A stretch of 64,000 nt of DNA from Candidatus Anaerobutyricum avicola (GCA_019113845.1 DXGQ01000054.1:1-64000); one strand, 5' to 3'; positions 21,505 to 32,244 are shown, numbered from the stretch's first letter. Notes: a model not told the origin generated them from the letters alone. Numbers and translations are program-made.

Positions 21505-22920
21505 ATGGGCGGAATTTTTGGAGTAGCATCAAAAGAAAGCTGTGTATTTGACCTGTTTTTTGGAATCGATTATCATTCCCATCTGGGAACCCGGCGAGGC
21601 GGTATGGCGGTCTACAGCAAAGAAAAGGGCTTTGACCGTTCCATTCACAATATCGAGAATTCGCCGTTTCGGACCAAGTTTGAGCGGGATGTGAATGAGC
21701 TGTCCGGTTATCTGGGGATCGGCTGTATTTCTGACAATGAACCGCAGCCGCTGCTGGTACAGTCACACCTCGGCAGCTTTGCCATCACGACAGTGGGAAA
21801 GATTAACAATCAGGAAGAACTGGTGCAGAAGGCCTTTGACAATGGCCGTGCCCATTTCCTGGAGATGAGCGGCGGCGGTGTCAATCCGACAGAGCTGGTC
21901 GCCTCTCTCATCAACGAAAAGCAGAGTATATCCGAAGGTATCCGCTATGCGCAGGAGTCCATCGACGGATCCATGAGTATGCTCGTCATGAATGAGCACG
22001 GTATCTTTGCGGCGAGAGACCTGCTGGGGCGTACCCCTCTGTTTATCGGAGAAAAGAAGGAGGGATACTGCATTTCCTTTGAGGATTTTGCCTATGCCAA
22101 TCTGGGATATAAGACCTGCAAGGAGCTGGGACCGGGCGAGGTTGTCTTTGTGCGTCCGGACAGCGTGAAGACGGCGATTCCGGCGGGAGATAAGATGAAG
22201 ATCTGTTCCTTCCTCTGGGTGTACTACGGTTATCCGAACGCCACTTATGAGGGAGTCAATGTGGAAGAAATGCGGTATCGCTGCGGAGAGCTGCTGGCAA
22301 AGAGAGACAATGTGCAGACCGATTACGTGGCGGGCGTGCCGGATTCCGGTATCGCGCATGCCGTGGGCTATGCCAATGAGTCCGGTATTCCGTTTGCAAG
22401 ACCGTTTATTAAATATACACCGACCTGGCCGCGTTCGTTTATGCCGCAGAACCAGTCTAAGAGGAACCTGATCGCCAAGATGAAGCTCATTCCGGTACAT
22501 CCGCTCATCAAGGGAAAGAAACTGCTTCTCATTGACGATTCCATCGTGCGGGGAACGCAGCTCGGTGAGACGACGGAATTTCTCTACGAGAGCGGTGTAA
22601 AAGAGGTACACATCCGTCCGGCGTGTCCGCCGCTTCTGTACGGCTGCAAGTATCTGAACTTTTCCCGTTCCAAGTCGGAGCTTGATCTCATCACCCGCCG
22701 GGTGATCCTGAAGCGGGAAGGCGAGGAGAAGGCCAATGATCCGGAGATTCTGGCAGAATACGCAAATCCGGATTCTGAGAGATATCAGGCGATGCTGGAC
22801 GATATCTGCAAAGAACTGAACTTTACCTCCCTGCGCTACCACCGTCTTGATGATATGATCGAGTCCATCGGTCTGCCGAGAGAGTGTCTCTGTACCTACT
22901 GCTGGGACGGAAAGGAATAG
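21505..22920 (+). CDS. Amidophosphoribosyltransferase (PurF) paralog lacking the N-terminal Cys nucleophile
   Basis: Glutaminase-like N-terminus MGGIFGVASKES (PurF has M-C-G-I); PRPP motif KKLLLIDDSIVRGTQ intact; SD AAGGAG 6 nt upstream of ATG. Confidence 0.88.
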   Translation: MGGIFGVASKESCVFDLFFGIDYHSHLGTRRGGMAVYSKEKGFDRSIHNIENSPFRTKFERDVNELSGYLGIGCISDNEPQPLLVQSHLGSFAITTVGKINNQEELVQKAFDNGRAHFLEMSGGGVNPTELVASLINEKQSISEGIRYAQESIDGSMSMLVMNEHGIFAARDLLGRTPLFIGEKKEGYCISFEDFAYANLGYKTCKELGPGEVVFVRPDSVKTAIPAGDKMKICSFLWVYYGYPNATYEGVNVEEMRYRCGELLAKRDNVQTDYVAGVPDSGIAHAVGYANESGIPFARPFIKYTPTWPRSFMPQNQSKRNLIAKMKLIPVHPLIKGKKLLLIDDSIVRGTQLGETTEFLYESGVKEVHIRPACPPLLYGCKYLNFSRSKSELDLITRRVILKREGEEKANDPEILAEYANPDSERYQAMLDDICKELNFTSLRYHRLDDMIESIGLPRECLCTYCWDGKE

Positions 22921-23025
22921 ACTGTCACATCGAAAGAGCAGAAGTCCATGCAGGCAATGTAGAGAACAGACTTAATATCGTTATAATTTAATAAAGAAAA
23001 AGTAAGAAAATCGACATTTTCCTAC

Positions 23026-23119
23026 AAAATTCCTCCGATGTGAAAACAAAATTCGTACTTACAGTGCTATATTTAATACAACACTAGTGTACAACTTATT
23101 TCACAGAAGGAGGAATTTT
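23026..23119 (+). promoter_or_regulatory. Hairpin sequestering the aquaporin gene SD
   Basis: AAAATTCCTCC-gat-GTGAAA (23026-23045) complementary to TTTCAC-agaa-GGAGGAATTTT (23099-23119); ATG at 23122. Confidence 0.6.
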
Positions 23120-23121
23120 TT

Positions 23122-23835
23122 ATGACTGCATATCTTGGTGAATTTTTAGGTACCATGCTCCTCGTTCTTCTTGGAGACGGCGTTTGCGCCAACGTGAACC
23201 TGAACAAATCAAATTTCAAAAATGGCGGTCTGGTAATTGTAACAATCGGATGGGGTATGGCAGTACTTCTTCCGGCAGCATGTTTCAGCGGTATCTGCGC
23301 CGCATCTTATAACCCTGCACTGACGATTGCTCTGTGCATCGGTGGTTCTCTGCCATGGTCACAGTGCATCGGCTACATCGTAGCAGAGATGATCGGTGGT
23401 ATTATCGGTGGTATCCTCGTATGGATCTGCTTCAAACCTCAGTTTGATGCTACCGCTGATGAACCGGGAACCATGCTTGGCGTATTCTGCACCGCACCTG
23501 GTGTCAGAAATATTCCATATAACATTTTACAGGAAGCATTTGCAACATTCTGGCTGGTATTTGCCATTCTGGCATTCCCGAACTGTGGTGTTGTTGATGG
23601 CGGTGTTTCCAAATTCTTCGTATTTGCGATCATCGTTTCCTGCGGTATGTCCTTCGGTGGACTGACCGGATACGCTATGAACCCTGCCCGTGATATCGGT
23701 CCTCGTATCGCTCATGCAATCCTTCCTATCAAAGGAAAAGGAGATTCTGACTGGGGATACGCGATCGTTCCTATTTTAGGACCAGTCATCGGTGCAATCG
23801 TTGCCGTATTATTATACATGGCAATTCCGTGGTAG
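23122..23835 (+). CDS. MIP family aquaporin / glycerol uptake facilitator
   Basis: Two NPA motifs (SYNPALTIA, AMNPARDIGPR), GEFLGTMLLVLLGDGV. Confidence 0.93.
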   Translation: MTAYLGEFLGTMLLVLLGDGVCANVNLNKSNFKNGGLVIVTIGWGMAVLLPAACFSGICAASYNPALTIALCIGGSLPWSQCIGYIVAEMIGGIIGGILVWICFKPQFDATADEPGTMLGVFCTAPGVRNIPYNILQEAFATFWLVFAILAFPNCGVVDGGVSKFFVFAIIVSCGMSFGGLTGYAMNPARDIGPRIAHAILPIKGKGDSDWGYAIVPILGPVIGAIVAVLLYMAIPW

Positions 23836-23917
23836 AAGAAAACATGCACAGCTGCATGGAAGCTGATTACCCGCATAGCCGGAAAGGTTATTAAAAAATT
23901 CTATACATGAAAGATTT

Positions 23918-23978
23918 ACCCAGAGCAGATATTTTACTGTGAAAGAATGTCCGTCCTGGGTAAATTTGTTTTTTTGTA
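23918..23978 (+). terminator. Intrinsic terminator after aquaporin gene
   Basis: ATTTACCCAG…CTGGGTAAAT followed by a T-rich tract. Confidence 0.65.
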
Positions 23979-24137
23979 TAAAAACAGAATAAAAAAGCAA
24001 TTATTTCTTATATTTCAAATTGATATAATAAGAATACGATATATATATTATACAGATGATGTGAAAAGGGATACACTGTATGGGAAGAAAAGAGGGATTC
24101 CATTGAACTGACAAAGCAGGAGAGGAGAGAGTGCGAG

Positions 24138-24671
24138 ATGGTAAGCAGAACAAAAGAGAAACTCGCAGAGGCGTTTAAAACAGTGGTATGTCGCAAATCA
24201 TTTGCAAAAACGACCATAGCGGACATCACAAAAGAATGTGGAATGACAAGAGAAAATTTTTATTATCATTTTCGGGATAAATATGACATTTTAAACTGGG
24301 TCTGTCAGAGGCAGCTTGTGGATCACATTCCGGAGAAGGGCAGCAAAAAGACGATGGAGGAATTCATCATTTTTATGGTAAAGAAGATCAATGCCGACTA
24401 TAAATTTTACCGCACAGTCATCCGGGATATCGGCGCGGAACAGGTGCGGAAAACGATACTGCCCTATATCAAAAAGCTCACATACTGGCTGATCGATGAA
24501 ACGCTGGATGATACGGTGTGGAAGATGCGCGAAGAAAAAGAAAACTTTGCCGTGGAATTTTTCTCCGACGCTTTCATCACATTTCTGACAGATTATATGC
24601 TGGAAAATGAAAAAATGGATGAAAAAATGATGATCATGAACTTTCAGTTCCTGTTTACTCAATTTTTCTGA
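24138..24671 (+). CDS. TetR/AcrR family regulator (DhaS-like C-terminal domain)
   Basis: TKEKLAEAFKTVVCRKSFAKTTIADITKECGMTRENFYYHFRDKYDILNWV, TetR HTH. Confidence 0.88.
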   Translation: MVSRTKEKLAEAFKTVVCRKSFAKTTIADITKECGMTRENFYYHFRDKYDILNWVCQRQLVDHIPEKGSKKTMEEFIIFMVKKINADYKFYRTVIRDIGAEQVRKTILPYIKKLTYWLIDETLDDTVWKMREEKENFAVEFFSDAFITFLTDYMLENEKMDEKMMIMNFQFLFTQFF

Positions 24672-25546
24672 GTCAGCAATTCAATAAATGTTCTGGCTGC
24701 GATACTAAGCGAGTGAGAGGAGTTTTGCAGCAGGCAGATATCCCGCTTTGGAATGGATTCGTAAAGCGGGATGGAGACGATGCTCTTATCCTGAATGCCA
24801 GGCGCTGTCAGCTTCTCCGGATAAAAACCGACGCCCAGATTGTGCTGGATCAGAAGAAGGATCTGGTCCGTGGTCGCCGCCTCCATCTCTGCGTGGAAAG
24901 AAAGGTTATGCTGCAGGAAAAACAAATGCTGCAGCTGCCGGGTACTCGTATCCTTTCCCAAGGAGATAAACGGCAGATGTGCCACTTCAGAGAGATGGTG
25001 CGTCTCTTCGGCAAGAGAGGCGTACTTTGGTCCACCGATCAGGATGTCCTGGAAGCTGTAGAGAGTCGTCTTGGTGAGCGGTTTCCTTATATTTAATGGC
25101 GAGGCGACCAGAGAAAAGTCCACCAGATGATGAAGAAGCGCATCAATGGCCTGCGGTGCGGAAGTATTCATGATATGCAGGTGAATATGCGGATATTTTT
25201 CATGAAACAGCTCCAGCTTTTCAAGAAGGAACAAATGCAGCGCGATCTCGCTGGTTCCAATGGTGATACCCCCTTCTTTCATGTCTTTTTCTCTTTTTAT
25301 CTTTTCTTCTCCGGCAAGAATCTGTTCATAACCGACGGAAACATAATGGAACAGCGTCTCCCCTTCCGGCGTCAGCGACACACCCCGGTTTGACCGGATA
25401 AAAAGCTGACATCCCAGTTCATTTTCCAGAATATTCATACAGCGGGTGATATTCGGCTGACTGTTGTTAAGAAATGCCGCCGCTTTTGTAAAGCTTTTAT
25501 AGTGGGCGACATAATAAAAAATGCGGTAATAATCTAAGATGATCAT
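24659..25546 (-). CDS. LysR family transcriptional regulator
   Basis: LDYYRIFYYVAHYKSFTKAAAFLNNSQPNITRCMNILENELGCQLFIRSNRGVSLTPEG, LysR HTH; 3' end overlaps the TetR gene by 13 nt. Confidence 0.93.
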   Translation of the reverse strand: MIILDYYRIFYYVAHYKSFTKAAAFLNNSQPNITRCMNILENELGCQLFIRSNRGVSLTPEGETLFHYVSVGYEQILAGEEKIKREKDMKEGGITIGTSEIALHLFLLEKLELFHEKYPHIHLHIMNTSAPQAIDALLHHLVDFSLVASPLNIRKPLTKTTLYSFQDILIGGPKYASLAEETHHLSEVAHLPFISLGKDTSTRQLQHLFFLQHNLSFHAEMEAATTDQILLLIQHNLGVGFYPEKLTAPGIQDKSIVSIPLYESIPKRDICLLQNSSHSLSIAARTFIELLTQKN

Positions 25547-25600
25547 AAAATTCCCTCCTTGTCATAACAAAATAGAATAACAACGATACTATATATATAT

Positions 25601-25629
25601 TTTACATAATGCGTTTTGGAAAGTATAAT
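25601..25629 (+). promoter_or_regulatory. Promoter of the secreted-repeat-protein gene
   Basis: TTTACA, 17-bp spacer, TATAAT. Confidence 0.65.
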
Positions 25630-25710
25630 ACAATTGTTTCAAGGAAACAGGATTTCTTCTTCCTGAAAATTATATAACAGGAAGCATGAAGAAAGAAAGG
25701 GGATTTTATC

Positions 25711-26067
25711 ATGTTAAGGAAAAAAACATTTTTAGCATTTGGAATAATGGCAATGATGTTCGCTGCTTGTCTGGGAAATATGACCATGGTACAGGCGGCC
25801 TCCCTGAGCGGAACGCAGAGTGAACCTTCTCAAACAGAGCAAAGAGCGATGTTATCAGAGTCTAATTTCTTTTGTCCGGGACGTTTAGGACAGGCTGTGT
25901 CCCTGTATGGAACGGGTGATGAATCAAAAAAGACAGCCATTCTTTCCCCGGGAAAGTTTGGTACGATCGGTCATAAAGATAAAAATATGTGGAGTGAGAA
26001 TAAAGGTAAAAAAATCACATGGCTTTCTCCGGGACAGTTTGGAGAAAACGAGACGTATTTATCCTGA
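25711..26067 (+). CDS. Small secreted protein with three PG-x-[FL]-G repeats
   Basis: 118 aa; signal peptide to …MVQA-A; repeats NFFCPGRLG, AILSPGKFG, TWLSPGQFG; SD AAAGGGG. Confidence 0.75.
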   Translation: MLRKKTFLAFGIMAMMFAACLGNMTMVQAASLSGTQSEPSQTEQRAMLSESNFFCPGRLGQAVSLYGTGDESKKTAILSPGKFGTIGHKDKNMWSENKGKKITWLSPGQFGENETYLS

Positions 26068-26116
26068 TAATAAAGAAAAGGAATCATTTCTATCTAAAAT
26101 AGAAGCAGATGCATAA

Positions 26117-27493
<1,377 letters not shown>

Positions 27494-27501
27494 GTATGCT
27501 A

Positions 27502-27545
27502 CGCCACCGTTTGAGAACAGTAAGGTACTTGTTCTCACGGTGGCG
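27502..27545. repeat. Strong inverted repeat downstream of eno
   Basis: CGCCACCG-tt-TGAGAACA…TGTTCTCA-CGGTGGCG, 16 bp of stem with a 2-nt bulge. Confidence 0.8.
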
Positions 27546-27755
27546 ATGTCAAATGCCAGCTTTTTTTGATACTTTTCGCATTCTCCTCTTTACTTATTGG
27601 AAAATGTATTCTAATATAAGTACATATATTGCCTGAAAACGGAAGGGTGACTGTGGCGTCCGGTCAGGAATGACAGCGACAGCGACCCAAAGAGCCAGGC
27701 AGTGAGGAAAGAGGCGGCACGGGATGTTGCCGCAAAAGGAAGCAGGAGGAAGAAA

Positions 27756-29306
27756 ATGAAACGATATATTGCGATCATACTGGCTGTACTGCTGGCAGTA
27801 TCCATGATGGGCTGCGGACAGTCCGGCGATCTATTCCCGGAGAGTACCGGCGAAGAAGGAGCTGTGCAGACAGCACCGGTAGATGAGAAGGGGATGAAGG
27901 TAGGGTATCTGCTGCCTTCAGGAACCGATACAACAGATACGGAGTCCCGCATCGAGGGGATCCGGCAGATGCAGTATGAGACAGGGCTGAAGGACAGCCA
28001 GATACTGATCCGGACGGATGTGTCAAAAGACGACAGCGCCGCTGCTATTGACGAGATGGTGCGGCAGGGCTGCAACATCATCTTTGCCTGTGACGGCCGC
28101 TATGAGAATACCATGCTGGCGGCAGCGCAGCAGCATCCGGATGTGCAGTTCTGCCAGGAAGACGGAACAAAGGCGAAAAAGAGCGGACTTGCCAACATGC
28201 ATACTTACTACGTCCGTCTCTTTGAAGGATATTACGCGGCCGGTGTGATCTCCGGTATGAAGATCAACGAGCTCTTAAACAGCGGCCGGATCACCAGCGC
28301 GGACTGCATCATTGGTTTTGTGGCCAATGCGGAGGAGCCGGAGACCACCAGCTGTATCAATGCGTTTTATCTGGGCGTGGGTGAAGTATGCTCTCAGGCA
28401 TCCATGCTCGTGCGTTACACGGAGGGAGCCGGCGATTATGACGCCGATGCCAGAGCGGCACAGCAGCTGCTGGAAGCGGGCGCGTCCTTTATGAGTCAGT
28501 TTACCTCCACAACAGGTGTGGCTACCATCTGTGCGGAAAATGATATCCCGATCGTGGGAAATGCAGTCAATATCATTGATGTGGCTCCGAGCGAGGCGCT
28601 GACCTCCGTGGTGGCAGACTGGAGCGTTTACTACACGTATGCAGTCAACTGTCTCCTTCAGGGCACGGCCATCGACACAGACTGGAGTGGCGGCTATGAC
28701 GACGGCGCAGTGATCCTTTCCCAGTTAAATGACAAGCATCTGGCAGAGGGCAGTATTGAGCGCCTGACAGAGGTGGAAAAGGATCTGCGGGACGGCAAAG
28801 CTAAAGTCTTTGACACAGAGAAGTTCACAGTGGACGGAGATTCTCTGGAGACGCTGGCGGAAGATAACGATGATTTTAAAAAGTTCGCGAAGAATATTAA
28901 GGACGGAGAATACAGGGAGTCTGCAAAGCGTTCCGCTCCTTCCATGGATTTCTTTGTGGATGGCATAGAAGAAAGCACCTATGATTATCTTGGTGACGGT
29001 GAAGAGAACGCTGAGACAGACGAGGCGGATTCTGATTCTGACGAGGCTGCCGTAGACAATGAGACCGTCGACGAGGAGAATACAGACGAGGAAGATACTT
29101 CTGACGAGGATGCCGCCGACGAAGGTGATTCTGATGAAGATACCACAGAGGAAGATGACTCCGATGCGGATACTTCTGATGCAGATGATGAAGAGAGCAC
29201 CTCTGATGAGGAAAGTGACACGGAAGAGGATACCGAAGAAGAGAGCGACACGGAGACAAGAGGAGCCGCCGGCCGTTATAACTTTGCGGAAGACAGTGAA
29301 GAATAG
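27756..29306 (+). CDS. BMP/Med-family substrate-binding lipoprotein with long acidic C-terminal tail
   Basis: Lipobox MMGCGQ; KVGYLLPSGTDTTDTESRIEGIRQMQYETGLKDSQI; tail of ~95 aa dominated by D/E/S/T. Confidence 0.82.
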   Translation: MKRYIAIILAVLLAVSMMGCGQSGDLFPESTGEEGAVQTAPVDEKGMKVGYLLPSGTDTTDTESRIEGIRQMQYETGLKDSQILIRTDVSKDDSAAAIDEMVRQGCNIIFACDGRYENTMLAAAQQHPDVQFCQEDGTKAKKSGLANMHTYYVRLFEGYYAAGVISGMKINELLNSGRITSADCIIGFVANAEEPETTSCINAFYLGVGEVCSQASMLVRYTEGAGDYDADARAAQQLLEAGASFMSQFTSTTGVATICAENDIPIVGNAVNIIDVAPSEALTSVVADWSVYYTYAVNCLLQGTAIDTDWSGGYDDGAVILSQLNDKHLAEGSIERLTEVEKDLRDGKAKVFDTEKFTVDGDSLETLAEDNDDFKKFAKNIKDGEYRESAKRSAPSMDFFVDGIEESTYDYLGDGEENAETDEADSDSDEAAVDNETVDEENTDEEDTSDEDAADEGDSDEDTTEEDDSDADTSDADDEESTSDEESDTEEDTEEESDTETRGAAGRYNFAEDSEE

Positions 29307-29434
29307 AGACACGGAGGGGAAAAGCGTCTCCGCAGGCAGCAGGAGACGCTCCATCCGTTGATTTTTTGCTTGTATTCCCTGTGGGAATGTGTTATCATGA
29401 TACAAGTTGTGTGTGATGACAGGAGGTGAAGAAG

Positions 29435-29671
29435 TTGATAAGAACAGCAGTGACCATCGTTTTCATCTTAATATGTATTGCGTTAATCGTAGTTGTATTA
29501 ATGCAGGAAGGCAAGTCAGCCGGCCTCGGGGCATTAAGCGGACAGGTAGATTCTTATGTGAGAAAGAATCATGGCCGTACAAGAGAGGGAAAGCTTGAGA
29601 GAGTAACCGTTATTCTCGGTGTTCTGTTTTTCCTGATCGCCATTGGTCTTGAGTTAAAGTTTTTCTTATAG
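29435..29671 (+). CDS. secG: Preprotein translocase subunit SecG
   Basis: IRTAVTIVFILICIALIVVVLMQEGKSAGLGALSGQVDSY; TTG start at 29435 is 8 nt from AGGAGG; upstream of rnr-smpB. Confidence 0.92.
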   Translation: MIRTAVTIVFILICIALIVVVLMQEGKSAGLGALSGQVDSYVRKNHGRTREGKLERVTVILGVLFFLIAIGLELKFFL

Positions 29672-29733
29672 AAGACTGACCTGTGGAAAGAGTGACCAAA
29701 GAGAATGTATCACAGCATGTGAAAGTAAAGTAC

Positions 29734-29779
29734 CCCTTTTGCCGGAAGAATTCTGTCCGGCGGGAGGGGATTTTTTTCA
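29734..29779 (+). terminator. Intrinsic terminator/attenuator between secG and rnr
   Basis: CCCCTTTTGCCGGA…TCCGGCGGGAGGGGA then TTTTTTT. Confidence 0.7.
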
Positions 29780-29837
29780 TTCACAGGGAACTCCTGCGGC
29801 ATACGTACTAGGATAAAGAACAGGAGATTGATCATAA

Positions 29838-32165
29838 ATGGAAGAGAAAAGAATATTTGAGCAGAGAAAAGAAATGATCCGGAACATGATTTACGATGAG
29901 AGCTATGTCCCTCTCAAATTTAAGGAGATGGCTTATCTTATGCAAGTACCTCATGAAGAGAAAGAAAAGCTGCGGGAGGTACTGCAGGCTCTGCTGGAGG
30001 ATGGCAGTGTGGAATTGACATCCCGGGGCAAATATGTCAAGGCGGCGCAGGAGCATCTGACCGGCGTCTTTACCGCTCATCCGCGCGGTTTTGGTTTTGT
30101 GAGCGTGGAGGGAGAAGACGAGGATATCTTTATCCCCGCTCCTTATGTCAATGGCGCCTTCCACAAGGACATCGTCCGGGTAAAGGTGACCAGAGACGGT
30201 CACGGAGGGGGAAAACGCCGGGAGGGCGTCGTTATAAAAGTACTCAAACGGGGCACAGAGACGCTGGTCGGCACTTTTATGCTGAGCAGATCTTTTGGAT
30301 TTGTCCGTCCGGACGATACGCACTATGGACAGGATGTGTTCATTCCGAAAAAATGCTGCGGAGCCGCCAGAAACAACGATAAGGTGGTGGTACGCCTGCT
30401 GTCCTATGGTTCTGAAGGGAAGAAACCGGAGGGAGAGATCACGGAGATCATCGGAAATGCCGATGACCCGTCCGCGGATATCACTGCGATCGTCCGGGCG
30501 TTCGGAATCCCGGACACTTTCCCGGGAGAGGTCATGCGGGAAGCGCGGTCCATGCCGGACGAAGTCGTCTTTCCAAAGGGCGAGAACCGCACAGATTACC
30601 GCGACCTGCTGACTGTCACCATCGACGGGGAAGATGCCAAAGACCTCGACGACGCCATCACCCTGCGCCGCTGCGACGGCGGCTATGAGCTGGGAGTACA
30701 CATCGCGGACGTGAGCCATTATGTGAGAGAAGGGAGTCCCCTTGACAAGGAGGCGCTTTCCAGAGGAACAAGCGTTTACCTCTGCGACCGGGTCATTCCC
30801 ATGCTGCCGAGAGAACTCTCCAACGGCATCTGCTCCTTAAATGCCGGTGTGGACCGGCTGGCTTTAAGCTGTGTCATGCAGGTGGATACAAAAGGAAATG
30901 TGACGGGTCATAAGATCGTAGAGTCTGTTATCCGCGTGGACAAGAGAATGAGTTACACAGGGGTAAAGGCGATCGTGGAAGGAAAAGACCATCCGGAGGG
31001 AGAGCGGGAGGATATTCGGGAGCTTTGTTTCCTCATGAAAGAGGTGGCGGCCATTCTGAAAGAAAAGCGAAGAAAACGCGGCGCCATCGACTTTGACTTT
31101 CCGGAGTCCAAAATTGTGCTGGACAAGGACGGCTGGCCGACAGATATCCATCCTTATGAAAGAAATGTGGCGACAGATATCATCGAAGACTTTATGCTGC
31201 TCGCCAATGAGACGGTGGCGGAAGACTATTTCTGGCAGGAACTGCCATTTGTATACAGGACCCATGAGGAACCGGATCCGGAGAAAATCGCCCGGCTGGA
31301 CACATTTATCCGCAACTTCGGCTTCTACATGAAGACCGGACGGGAACATTTTCATCCAAAAGAGATTCAGAAACTGCTCTTTTCTCTGGAAGGAGAGCCG
31401 GAAGAAGCCCTGATCAGCCGTCTGGCACTGCGATCTATGAAACAGGCGCGCTACACGACTCTGAACGTGGGACATTTCGGTCTGTCCACCCAGTACTACA
31501 CCCACTTTACCTCGCCGATCCGCCGGTATCCGGACCTGCAGATACACAGGATCATCAAAGAAAACATTCACGGACGTTTAAACCGCAAGCGGGTGGAACA
31601 TTACGAGCAGATCCTCCCGGCCGTGGCAGAGCAGAGCTCCAGGCGGGAACGACGGGCGCAGGACGCCGAACGGGAAGTGGAGAAACTCAAGAAAGTAGAA
31701 TACATGCAGGGCTTTATCGGAGACGTTTTCGACGGCGTTATCTCCGGTGTCACAGCCAAAGGCTTCTTTGTGGAACTGGAAAACACAGTGGAAGGCATGG
31801 TTTCCACCCAGAGCCTGCTGGACGACTACTACCTTTTTGATGAACAGCAATACCGTCTGGAAGGAAAACGCACCGGCCGGGTCTTCACCCTCGGTCAGAA
31901 AGTCCGGGTGGTGGCAGAATCCGCCAATAAGACCATGAAAACCATCGACTTTGTGCTGGAAGAATTCTCCTCTGCCGCCGGCTGGGATGTGCACGGAGAA
32001 GAAATCCGGTTCGACGGCACCGAAGAAGACTGGTACTCTGACGACGAAGAAAACTGGATCCGGACTAAAGACGACATCGCAAAAAATGACTGGCTGGACG
32101 ACGAAGAAGCCGACCGCCTGTTAAGCCTTTACGCAAAAAAAGACATAAAGGAGATCGGGTCGTGA
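29838..32165 (+). CDS. rnr: Ribonuclease R
   Basis: 775 aa; TIDGEDAKDLDDAITLRRCDGGYELGVHIADVSHYV; C-terminal S1 domain. Confidence 0.96.
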   Translation: MEEKRIFEQRKEMIRNMIYDESYVPLKFKEMAYLMQVPHEEKEKLREVLQALLEDGSVELTSRGKYVKAAQEHLTGVFTAHPRGFGFVSVEGEDEDIFIPAPYVNGAFHKDIVRVKVTRDGHGGGKRREGVVIKVLKRGTETLVGTFMLSRSFGFVRPDDTHYGQDVFIPKKCCGAARNNDKVVVRLLSYGSEGKKPEGEITEIIGNADDPSADITAIVRAFGIPDTFPGEVMREARSMPDEVVFPKGENRTDYRDLLTVTIDGEDAKDLDDAITLRRCDGGYELGVHIADVSHYVREGSPLDKEALSRGTSVYLCDRVIPMLPRELSNGICSLNAGVDRLALSCVMQVDTKGNVTGHKIVESVIRVDKRMSYTGVKAIVEGKDHPEGEREDIRELCFLMKEVAAILKEKRRKRGAIDFDFPESKIVLDKDGWPTDIHPYERNVATDIIEDFMLLANETVAEDYFWQELPFVYRTHEEPDPEKIARLDTFIRNFGFYMKTGREHFHPKEIQKLLFSLEGEPEEALISRLALRSMKQARYTTLNVGHFGLSTQYYTHFTSPIRRYPDLQIHRIIKENIHGRLNRKRVEHYEQILPAVAEQSSRRERRAQDAEREVEKLKKVEYMQGFIGDVFDGVISGVTAKGFFVELENTVEGMVSTQSLLDDYYLFDEQQYRLEGKRTGRVFTLGQKVRVVAESANKTMKTIDFVLEEFSSAAGWDVHGEEIRFDGTEEDWYSDDEENWIRTKDDIAKNDWLDDEEADRLLSLYAKKDIKEIGS

Positions 32166-32244
32166 GCCTGTCGTCAGAAAACCGTCAGAACGAATGCAAA
32201 ATCCATCAGAATAAAAACGACGGAAACAAAAAGGAGAGGAAACA

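Noticed and set aside
28725-29405. Long minus-strand ORFs (e.g. RIGVIFLCGIFIRITFVGG…, HRHQDNHRC…) opposite the acidic tail
   Set aside because: Antisense reading of GAn/GAy-rich repeat codons; low complexity artefact.
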